A DNA stretch of 12,273 nucleotides. Source: Candidatus Iainarchaeum sp. (GTDB taxonomy: Archaea > Micrarchaeota > Micrarchaeia > Anstonellales > Bilamarchaeaceae). The position numbers and the translations under genes were made by a program. The DNA is taken from NCBI GenBank assembly GCA_028711485.1, contig JAQTSF010000016.1, positions 1 through 12,273 on the forward strand, in the 5' to 3' direction. Numbering within the stretch: position 1 is the stretch's first letter; every line of letters begins with the position of its first letter. A model generated the notes under the pieces. That model saw nothing but the letters and a program-made list of their open reading frames with translations. It made no database searches and was not told the DNA's origin. Below, in pieces: positions 6,120 to 11,651 of this stretch.

Positions 6120-6682
6120 TAATTTTCACCTTTTACTTTTTTGATTTCTTTTTCAATTTCTGGTTTTTTCTCCTCAGTTTTTTCAGTTTTAACTTCTTGT
6201 TTAGGAACATCTTTTTTCTTTTCTTTTTTTACAATATCCTTTTCTCTAATAACTATTTCCACTCTCGCAGTTTCATAATCTGATTTTTTTCTCATTCCTT
6301 TTGGGCTCATTCTAGGATAATTCATTTTTTTATTAGCAGATAAATGAACAATTAAGTATGGCTCTATTAATCCTCTTGTGTTTGCATTTGCGATTACACT
6401 TTTAAGCAGCTTCATCACTATTTTTGCAGCCTTTATAGGATATCTCCCTTTTGCTCCACCCAATTCTCGTCTATGCCCTAATTTTTTATTATGGGACTTA
6501 TAAAGAACAGGAAATTCTCCTGTACTGAATTTATCCAAAAGCTCGAGTGCTCTTTCTACAGCAAGATTGTTCAATCTTCCACAAACCTCTGAAAGATCCT
6601 TGAAAGATGCATCCACTCCTTCCACTCTTGCAAAAGCATAACTTTCAGGATTTTCCTTAATTGTATACGAATAACTTTTCAT
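6119..6682 (-). CDS. rpl22: Large-subunit ribosomal protein uL22 with charged C-terminal tail
   Basis: This 187-residue protein lines the nascent-peptide tunnel with an extended beta-hairpin. The start MKSYSYTIKENPESYAFARVE matches the archaeal family. LNNLAVERALELLDKF, KGRYPIKAAKIVMKLLKSVIANA and NTRGLIEPYLIVHLSANK follow. The hairpin region SPKGMRKKSDYETARVEIVI ends the globular part near residue 146. Residues 147-187 are an added low-complexity Lys/Glu tail with alternating KEKKK and TEEKK-type segments, probably disordered or a charged helix. An in-frame GTG at 6691 exists, but GTGATTC precedes the ATG at 6682 and fits better. The last residues, Lys-Gly-Glu-Asn, come from the GGTGAA that serves uS3. 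Confidence 0.95.
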   Translation of the reverse strand: MKSYSYTIKENPESYAFARVEGVDASFKDLSEVCGRLNNLAVERALELLDKFSTGEFPVLYKSHNKKLGHRRELGGAKGRYPIKAAKIVMKLLKSVIANANTRGLIEPYLIVHLSANKKMNYPRMSPKGMRKKSDYETARVEIVIREKDIVKKEKKKDVPKQEVKTEKTEEKKPEIEKEIKKVKGEN

Positions 6683-6690
6683 ATGAATCA

Positions 6691-7089
6691 CTACTTAAGC
6701 GGGACGAATTTACTTCCTCTTGTTGCACCAACACCTGGACCAGAATGTTTCACAGGACCTGTAGTATGGGCAAAATCCCCAAGTCTTTTTCCGACATGTT
6801 TCATTGTTATTACAACTTTTCTGAACTCTTTTCCATTATATACTCCGAAAGTCAATCCCATCCATTCCGGAACTATAACTGCTTCTCTTAAATGAGTTTT
6901 TATCATTTTATCCTTTTTTCCTTCTTTTATTACTTTTTTTATTTTATTCATTAATTTTTTGAGTTCCGGATTTCTTTTCAAATTGTTCAAGGTTCTTCTT
7001 TCTCTAGAAGTAACCAATTTCATAAACTCTTCATTAGTTATCTTTGATAATTGTTCTTCATCATAACCTTTATACATCTCTTTTCTCAT
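6691..7089 (-). CDS. rps19: Small-subunit ribosomal protein uS19
   Basis: This 132-residue 30S head protein forms a complex with uS13 and contacts the 50S central protuberance. The N-terminal part carries KLVTSRERRTLNNL (residues 24-37) and a long lysine-rich helix (about 40-60), typical of archaeal rather than bacterial members. The conserved core follows: VPEWMGLTFGVYNGKEFRKV (73-91) and MKHVGKRLGDFAHTTGPVKH (96-115), then GPGVGATRGSKFVPLK. The start has GGTGA only four bases upstream, overlapping the uL2 stop. The alternative Met5 would be too far from that site. Confidence 0.95.
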   Translation of the reverse strand: MRKEMYKGYDEEQLSKITNEEFMKLVTSRERRTLNNLKRNPELKKLMNKIKKVIKEGKKDKMIKTHLREAVIVPEWMGLTFGVYNGKEFRKVVITMKHVGKRLGDFAHTTGPVKHSGPGVGATRGSKFVPLK

Positions 7090-7093
7090 CTAC

Positions 7094-7849
7094 TCACCTT
7101 TCTTCTCCTTCAACATTAACCTTTTTTCCTTTCTTTCTTCCTGTTGATCTTGCTGCAATATGACCAACTTTTCTTCCTGGAGGATCTCCTCTCTTTACTG
7201 TTGTAGGTCTTCCTTCATGATGTTGCTTTCCTCCGAAAGGATGATCATAAGGAGACATTGCAACTCCTCGTGTGTAAGGCCATATTTTACTTTTTGCTCT
7301 ATGTTTGTAGTATGCTTTTCCTGCTTTTACAAGCGGTTTTTCTATTTTTCCTCCGCCTGCGATAACTCCTACTTGTGCTCTGCATTCGTTTGATAATTTT
7401 AATGTTTGCCTGCTCGGCATTTTAATATAAGCTGTTTTTTCTTCTTTCGATACTAATGTAGCATATGTTCCGGGTGCTCTTACCATCTTTCCCCCATCTC
7501 CCGGCCTTCTTTCTATATTGAATATTGGTGAACCATCTGGTATTCTATAAATTGGAAGCACGCCACCATTTGTTACTTTTGCCTGTACTCCTGTTTCTAC
7601 AGAATCTCCTATTGCAATTCCTTCAGGAGCAATCAAATAATTTGTTTCATTATTATCATATCTGACTTTCATTAATATTGCTTCTTTTCCAGGATCATCA
7701 AGAAAATCAACAACTTCTCCTTTAAGCATTCCTGCTTTTTCAACATCGTCATAACCTCTATATTTAAGTTCGACTTTGTATCTTGTTCTTTTTGATCTAT
7801 ATTTTGGAGAACCACTTCCTCTTCTTTGATGTCTTAATCTTTTTCCCAT
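7094..7849 (-). CDS. rpl2: Large-subunit ribosomal protein uL2
   Basis: This 251-residue protein, one of the most conserved in the ribosome, is needed for subunit association and sits near the peptidyl transferase centre. An N-terminal basic extension, MGKRLRHQRRGSGSPKYRS, leads into an OB-fold and then an SH3-like domain with RRPGDGGKMVRAPGTYATLV (residues 114-133). The C-terminal signature is GVAMSPYDHPFGGKQHHEGRP (195-215), then PPGRKVGHIAARSTGRKKG. The His of the DHP motif (His203), at the position of the bacterial residue implicated in peptidyl transfer, is present. The gene starts after AGGTGGA, which follows the uL23 TAG stop, and ends Arg-stop, so AGGTGA serves uS19. Confidence 0.97.
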   Translation of the reverse strand: MGKRLRHQRRGSGSPKYRSKRTRYKVELKYRGYDDVEKAGMLKGEVVDFLDDPGKEAILMKVRYDNNETNYLIAPEGIAIGDSVETGVQAKVTNGGVLPIYRIPDGSPIFNIERRPGDGGKMVRAPGTYATLVSKEEKTAYIKMPSRQTLKLSNECRAQVGVIAGGGKIEKPLVKAGKAYYKHRAKSKIWPYTRGVAMSPYDHPFGGKQHHEGRPTTVKRGDPPGRKVGHIAARSTGRKKGKKVNVEGEER

Positions 7850-7858
7850 CTAATCCAC

Positions 7859-8104
7859 CTATATCATTTTCATTTTTGTTGCTATATCCTCAGCTTTTAC
7901 TTCTTTTCCGAAACTTACTATTGCAATTTTTTTATTTCCTTTTATATGTGTCCTAATGCTCTTTGCTTTTGCACTGAATTTTCTATTTATCTCATCTGAA
8001 ATCTCTTTTTTTGTTGCCCGGGTATCCACTTGAAATGCAATAGTATTCTCAAATTCTATTTTTCCTATCCATTTTTCTGTTTCCAGAGGTTTTATTATAA
8101 TCAT
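7859..8104 (-). CDS. rpl23: Large-subunit ribosomal protein uL23
   Basis: This 81-residue protein sits at the tunnel exit and docks SRP, the translocon and chaperones. It is the short archaeal form: MIIIKPLETEKW, then TIAFQVDTRATKKEISDEINRKF (residues 25-47), a compact loop and IRTHIKGNKKIAIVSFGKEVKAEDIATKMKMI. The TEKA motif common in the family reads TEKW here. The ATG overlaps the uL4 stop by four bases (ATGA), with AGGTGAGCGATT before it, which suggests coupled translation. Its TAG stop forms the start of the AGGTGGA site used by uL2. Confidence 0.95.
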   Translation of the reverse strand: MIIIKPLETEKWIGKIEFENTIAFQVDTRATKKEISDEINRKFSAKAKSIRTHIKGNKKIAIVSFGKEVKAEDIATKMKMI

Positions 8105-8883
8105 AATCGCTCACCTATTTCTTTGAGTGCATTTTCAGTAAACATTACCACTCTGCTTGCAAATGCTCCGGGAGATAAATGTTTTACTTTTAATTCAGAA
8201 ACTTTTACCATATCAATTCCAGAAAGATTTCTTCCGGATTTTGCGTTTTCGCTTGTTACTATAAGAAGATAACGGGGGGTTTTTGTTCTTTGTTTCATTC
8301 TTTTTCTTACCCCTGTTTTAACCCTTGTTTTTTCTTTTGCTTCTTCAACAAGTTTTCCAATTTCAAGTTTTTGGAGCACGGAAAGAACTTCCTTGCTCTT
8401 TTTTATTTTTTCAAAATCATTCTCTATAATAATAGGGAGTTTTCTTTTTTTGATATCTGCCCGTTTGCTTACAATTTCTAAATTTGCAGATGCTGAAAGA
8501 GCGCTTCTCAAAGCTTTTTGATATTCTTTTTTGTTTATTTTTTCAAAGATCTTTTTACCAACTTTTGGAGGGTGCGCTCTTCTTCCTTTAACCGAGGAAG
8601 GAATTCTTCTTACTCTTCCCCAATTTCCCTTTGGTCTAATTTCTCTTGGAAGCATTGCCTGTCCTCTGTTTTTCAAAGAACCATAGGTATCTTTTACTCC
8701 TCTATAATCTGCACTTGTTTCCAAACCTGCAAAAACATAAGTTCCTTTAGGTTGTCGTTCCTTGCTTTCTTCGCTTAAAACAGCTCTTCTAATCAAATCT
8801 TCTCTATATTCCTCGTCAAATTGTTGTGGCAAAGAAACTTCTTTCAATTCTTTTCCATCCAAAGAGTATACTGGTACCTTCAT
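8101..8883 (-). CDS. rpl4: Large-subunit ribosomal protein uL4
   Basis: This 260-residue protein lines the exit tunnel through a long loop. Family landmarks are MKVPVYSLDGKELKEVSLP, and the loop region with LKNRGQAMLPREIRPKGNWGRVRRIPSSVKGRRAHPPK, which is the arginine-rich tunnel extension. The KALRSALSASANLEIVSKR helix and the C-terminal SGIDMVKVSELKVKHLSPGAFASRVVMFTENAL follow. The start is ATG 8883, five bases after AGGTGA. An in-frame GTG at 8892 overlaps the uL3 stop and touches the binding site. In bacteria this protein represses its own operon by binding its leader. That makes it a candidate effector for the structured leader at 9868-9910, though nothing here proves it. Confidence 0.95.
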   Translation of the reverse strand: MKVPVYSLDGKELKEVSLPQQFDEEYREDLIRRAVLSEESKERQPKGTYVFAGLETSADYRGVKDTYGSLKNRGQAMLPREIRPKGNWGRVRRIPSSVKGRRAHPPKVGKKIFEKINKKEYQKALRSALSASANLEIVSKRADIKKRKLPIIIENDFEKIKKSKEVLSVLQKLEIGKLVEEAKEKTRVKTGVRKRMKQRTKTPRYLLIVTSENAKSGRNLSGIDMVKVSELKVKHLSPGAFASRVVMFTENALKEIGERL

Positions 8884-8888
8884 AATAT

Positions 8889-9824
8889 TCACCTGCTGAT
8901 AATTTCTTTTAATACAGGCTCCTTGCCTCCTGTTTCCCTTGAAGCTATCCTCATCCTAATAACTCTTTTTACTGGACCAGGAATAGACCCTTTAAGTAGC
9001 ATATAGCTGTTTTTCACAAATCCATAATGCGGAAATCCACTTTTTGGATTTACCTCATCCACATTATCTCCTATTTTGAAAATTCTCTTATTCAATTCCG
9101 TTCTTCTATGATAACCTGTTTGTCCTGCTTGTGGGGTAGTATACATTACAAACCCCGGATGAAATGCACCAAGACATCCAACATGTCTTCTTTTTCCAGT
9201 TGCTTTTCTTCTCTGCAAGGAGGTTCCAAATCTTTTTGCTGTTCCCTGCCATCCTTTTCCTTTTGTAATTGCAAGGACATCAACATATTCCCCATTCTTG
9301 AATATTTCTCCTGCTTTCAATTCTTTACCAAGCAGTCCTTTTGCATATTCGATTTTTTCAGAAGAAGAAGTTCCGCCTATTCGTATTTCCATTTTTTCAA
9401 CATGTCTTTTTCCTATCCCTGTTTTTGAAGGGTTAATAAAAGCAAGAACAGATATTTCCTCACATTCCTCAAATTTAATTTCAGAAGCGTTTTTCTTTTT
9501 TCTTACATTAATCATTTTTAATAATTTTTCATCAGTGGTAAGCACATCTCCTATTATTTTTCTGTTTTTATATCCCCGTATCCCGTAAATATGCAAAGGA
9601 GGAACTTCAATAACCGTTGCTGCAGTTACTACTTCTTTTCCTTTTGTAGGGGAACTAGAATCATCTACATATGCTACTTGCACCATTCCCGCTTTATATC
9701 CTGCAAATCCTAAAAGCCTTTTTTCATTTGAGCATGGCCATGAAACTCTTGGCATTTGGCTTCTCGCACGTTTCCTAGGCCTGTAAGCCATAGACCCTTT
9801 TCTGGGTTTTCTGATATCAGTCAT
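8889..9824 (-). CDS. rpl3: Large-subunit ribosomal protein uL3
   Basis: This 311-residue protein is the first gene of the operon. It is an early assembly protein whose extended fingers approach the peptidyl transferase centre. The N-terminus GSMAYRPRKRARSQMPRVSWP (residues 10-30) and LLGFAGYKAGMVQV are archaeal/eukaryotic in type. The central part carries GKGWQGTAKRFG (189-200). The central finger RRHVGCLGAFHPGFVMYTTPQAGQTGYHRRTELNKRIF (212-249) and the C-terminal PHYGFVKNSYMLLKGSIPGPVKRVIRMR follow. At residue 221 there is Phe where archaeal and eukaryotic homologues usually have Trp (the W-finger). The start has AGGTGA five bases upstream, and a 6-bp hairpin lies just before that site. Confidence 0.96.
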   Translation of the reverse strand: MTDIRKPRKGSMAYRPRKRARSQMPRVSWPCSNEKRLLGFAGYKAGMVQVAYVDDSSSPTKGKEVVTAATVIEVPPLHIYGIRGYKNRKIIGDVLTTDEKLLKMINVRKKKNASEIKFEECEEISVLAFINPSKTGIGKRHVEKMEIRIGGTSSSEKIEYAKGLLGKELKAGEIFKNGEYVDVLAITKGKGWQGTAKRFGTSLQRRKATGKRRHVGCLGAFHPGFVMYTTPQAGQTGYHRRTELNKRIFKIGDNVDEVNPKSGFPHYGFVKNSYMLLKGSIPGPVKRVIRMRIASRETGGKEPVLKEIISR

Positions 9825-9867
9825 TAAATCACCTTGTGAACTTTAAGTAATTCACATCCAGCAAAAA

Positions 9868-9910
9868 AGCAAGCCCTCTTGCTATTGCGTAGCCCTCCCT
9901 TTTAAGAGGG
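9868..9910 (-). promoter_or_regulatory. Attenuator-like leader with mutually exclusive stems upstream of uL3
   Basis: Read on the minus strand toward uL3, three stems compete. The first is CCCTCTT pairing locally with GGGAGGG (9904-9910 with 9893-9899; five Watson-Crick and two G-U pairs, AAAA loop). The second is the same CCCTCTT pairing with AAGAGGG (9874-9880, 7 bp). The third is AGCAAG/CTTGCT (9878-9883 with 9868-9873, AGGG loop), whose loop and one arm are that AAGAGGG, followed by a T6 run (9863-9868). The layout resembles terminator/antiterminator switching. In an archaeon this is inference, and no effector is shown. Confidence 0.45.
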
Positions 9911-9914
9911 TCGC

Positions 9915-9930
9915 CACTTTATAAAAAGTG
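9915..9930. promoter_or_regulatory. TATA-containing inverted repeat in the operon leader
   Basis: CACTTT and AAAGTG form a perfect 6-bp stem around a 4-base loop, and the palindrome TTTATAAA (9918-9925) sits at its centre. It may be a regulator-binding site overlapping a second minus-strand promoter (start near 9896), or simply the first hairpin of the long leader. The sequence alone does not distinguish these. Confidence 0.35.
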
Positions 9931-9956
9931 AGTGGGATTAAATTAATATAGAAGTA

Positions 9957-9964
9957 TTTAAATA
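9957..9964 (-). promoter_or_regulatory. Probable TATA box of the ribosomal-protein operon
   Basis: Minus-strand ATTTAAAT, within GATATTTAAATAC (9954-9966), is a good archaeal TATA-like element in an AT-rich stretch. A start site about 26 bases downstream would fall near 9934 and give a leader of about 110 bases containing all the stem-loops. A second candidate, TTTATAAA at 9918-9925, lies inside the leader and would give a much shorter transcript without the CCCTCTT segment. Confidence 0.45.
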
Positions 9965-10011
9965 TCTTTATCTATTCGTTATAGGATATTTTTTGCTAAA
10001 TTTAATATATA

Positions 10012-10019
10012 TTTATAAA
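10012..10019 (+). promoter_or_regulatory. Probable TATA box of the small cysteine-rich protein gene
   Basis: TTTATAAA lies in an AT-rich tract, centred about 47 bases before the ATG at 10063. A start site about 26 bases downstream (near 10041) would leave a leader of about 22 bases that still includes the AGGTG ribosome-binding site at 10053-10057. It faces away from the ribosomal-protein promoter, so the two share one divergent intergenic region. Confidence 0.5.
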
Positions 10020-10062
10020 CTTTTTGACACATTTCTATATTTCTATAAATTCAGGTGTAATT

Positions 10063-10257
10063 ATGTCTAAACAAAAATTAGCATTCAATAGACCGGGAAA
10101 TGGAAAAAACAGACCACAAAATCTTTTTCAAAAAGGGCCTTACGGATGTGCAAAGGCAGATCGTTCAGGGAAACAATGTTCCTTAAAACCAGATAGATGT
10201 ATTTTCCAAAAATATAAACCAGCGCAAGATCAATGTACTTGCACCAGGAAAAATTAG
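10063..10257 (+). CDS. Small basic five-cysteine protein, function unknown
   Basis: I do not recognise this 64-residue protein. It starts at ATG 10063, five bases after AGGTG. An in-frame ATG at 10024 would add 13 hydrophobic/polar residues but has no binding site and sits where transcription should start. The N-terminal half is Lys/Arg/Asn/Gln-rich (KLAFNRPGNGKNRPQN). The C-terminal half has cysteines at 29, 39, 46, 58 and 60 (GCAKADRSGKQC, PDRC, QCTC), suggesting metal binding or disulfides. There is no signal peptide or membrane segment. It is transcribed divergently from the ribosomal operon and has the operon-style binding site, so a ribosome- or RNA-associated zinc protein is conceivable, but that is a guess. 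Confidence 0.75.
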   Translation: MSKQKLAFNRPGNGKNRPQNLFQKGPYGCAKADRSGKQCSLKPDRCIFQKYKPAQDQCTCTRKN

Positions 10258-10268
10258 TTTATTTTTTT
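10258..10268 (+). terminator. T-rich terminator after the small cysteine-rich gene
   Basis: TTTATTTTTTT begins directly at the TAG stop, without a hairpin. Archaeal RNA polymerase terminates at such T tracts. It lies over the last codons of the convergent purB gene, whose stop is one base away. Confidence 0.5.
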
Positions 10269-11566
10269 ACAGCATTTTCAACTATTCTTTCAGCATCCCC
10301 AATATAACTAGAATAGTCAAACAATTCCTCTAGTTCTTTACTAGTGAATTTTCCTAATTTTTTAACTTCCTCTTTCAAATGCTTTCCTTCTTTAAATGCT
10401 TTCTGAGCAATTTCTCTAACTATTTCATGTGCTTCCTGCCTTCCCACACCTTTTTTACTTAAAGCAATCATTACTCTCTCAGCCATTATAAGTCCCAGTG
10501 TTTTTTCCAGATTCTTTTTCATATTTTCCGGATAAAATTCCAGTGTTTCCAGAATCATATGCATTTGTTTTAGCATATAATTTGTTGCAATGAATATTTG
10601 TGAAAATATAATTCTCTCATTTGCAGAATTAGTTAAATCTCGTTCATGCTCCAATGCGATATTTTCAAATGCAACACTTAAATTTGCTCTAACTACTCTT
10701 GCAAGAGAACAAACCCTTTCGCTTTTATGAGGGTTCCTCTTATGCGGCATCGTGCTACTTCCAACCTGTTTTTTTCCAAAAGGTTCTCCTACTTCTAATA
10801 TCTCTGTTCTTTGTAGATTTCTTATTTCTTTTGCAATTTTTTCAAGTGTGCATGCAGTTAAGGAAATTATTGAAAGAACTTCTGCATGTCTATCTCTTTG
10901 AATTACCTGCGTAGTAACTTGTGCTGCCTCCAAACCTAATTCTTTCATAACTTTTTTCTCAATCTGTTCCGCATGCTCTCCAAAGGTTGCTTTTGTTCCA
11001 ACAGCTCCGCTCATTTTTCCTACGAGTATTCTTTTTTTAACTTCTTTTAATCTCTCCAAATTTCTTTTTGTTTCAGAATAATATAATGCAAATTTCATCC
11101 CATAAGTTGTAGGCGTCGCGTGTTGTCCGTGTGTTCTTCCAATGCAAACTGTTTTTTTATGCGCAAGAGCCATTTTTTTTAATAATTCTAAAAATTCAGA
11201 AAGATCCTTTTCCATTAATTCTATTGCTTCCTTAAATATAAGTGCAGTAGCAGTATCTTCAATATCATAAGAGGTTGCTCCAAGATGTATTTTTCCTCCG
11301 CTTTCCCCTGCCTGCTCGCTCATCGCCTTAACCATTGCCATTAAATCATGATGAATATCATTTTCTATTTCAATTATTCTTTCTATTTTCACTTTTTCCT
11401 TTGCTTTTTTTATGTTCTCATAGTCCTTTTTTTCAATATTCCCAAGTTCAAAATGAGCTTTTGCAAGAGCTATTTCAACATCCATCCATTTTGCGTATTT
11501 ATTTTTATCTTCAAATATATTATTCATCTTTGTTCTATACCTTTCTTCAAAAGGAGAAATTGTCAT
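10259..11566 (-). CDS. purB: Adenylosuccinate lyase
   Basis: This 435-residue enzyme of the fumarase/aspartase superfamily makes fumarate in two purine steps: SAICAR to AICAR and adenylosuccinate to AMP. Landmarks are SPFEERY near the N-terminus (residues 4-10), NDIHHD (69-74), GATSYDIEDTA (96-106), and GRTHGQHATPTT (143-154) with the catalytic-region His. The mobile signature loop GSSTMPHKRNP (269-279) carries the Ser expected to act as base. All are intact and the length is normal. It stands alone, with no other purine gene nearby. The start has no clear GGTGA site; a TATA box 32 bases upstream implies a nearly leaderless mRNA. Its 3' end converges on the small cysteine-rich gene, where a short T5 run (10249-10253) could stop transcription. 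Confidence 0.97.
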   Translation of the reverse strand: MTISPFEERYRTKMNNIFEDKNKYAKWMDVEIALAKAHFELGNIEKKDYENIKKAKEKVKIERIIEIENDIHHDLMAMVKAMSEQAGESGGKIHLGATSYDIEDTATALIFKEAIELMEKDLSEFLELLKKMALAHKKTVCIGRTHGQHATPTTYGMKFALYYSETKRNLERLKEVKKRILVGKMSGAVGTKATFGEHAEQIEKKVMKELGLEAAQVTTQVIQRDRHAEVLSIISLTACTLEKIAKEIRNLQRTEILEVGEPFGKKQVGSSTMPHKRNPHKSERVCSLARVVRANLSVAFENIALEHERDLTNSANERIIFSQIFIATNYMLKQMHMILETLEFYPENMKKNLEKTLGLIMAERVMIALSKKGVGRQEAHEIVREIAQKAFKEGKHLKEEVKKLGKFTSKELEELFDYSSYIGDAERIVENAVKK

Positions 11567-11592
11567 TTTATCACAAAAATATTCAATAACAA

Positions 11593-11602
11593 TTTATTTA
11601 AA
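11593..11602 (-). promoter_or_regulatory. Probable TATA box of purB
   Basis: Minus-strand TTTAAATAAA is centred about 32 bases before the purB ATG. The start site would then lie around 11571, leaving about five untranslated bases. This fits the lack of a ribosome-binding site and suggests a leaderless or near-leaderless message. Confidence 0.5.
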
Positions 11603-11622
11603 AAAGTGCCATATACCCAAAA

Positions 11623-11630
11623 TTTATATT
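11623..11630 (+). promoter_or_regulatory. Probable TATA box of the right-edge gene
   Basis: TTTATATT is centred about 26 bases before the ATG at 11652, the spacing expected if transcription starts at the ATG itself. No GGTG-type site precedes that ATG, consistent with a leaderless transcript. Confidence 0.5.
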
Positions 11631-11651
11631 ACTTCTTGCCCACATATACCT

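Noticed and set aside
9860..9935. A tRNA or other stable RNA gene in the GC-richer leader
   Set aside because: I could not form a cloverleaf or find T-loop, CCA or box C/D motifs. The stems fit a leader better.
10024..10062. Thirteen-residue upstream extension of the small cysteine-rich protein
   Set aside because: It begins only five bases after the probable TATA box, so it would not be in the transcript, and AGGTG precedes the ATG at 10063.
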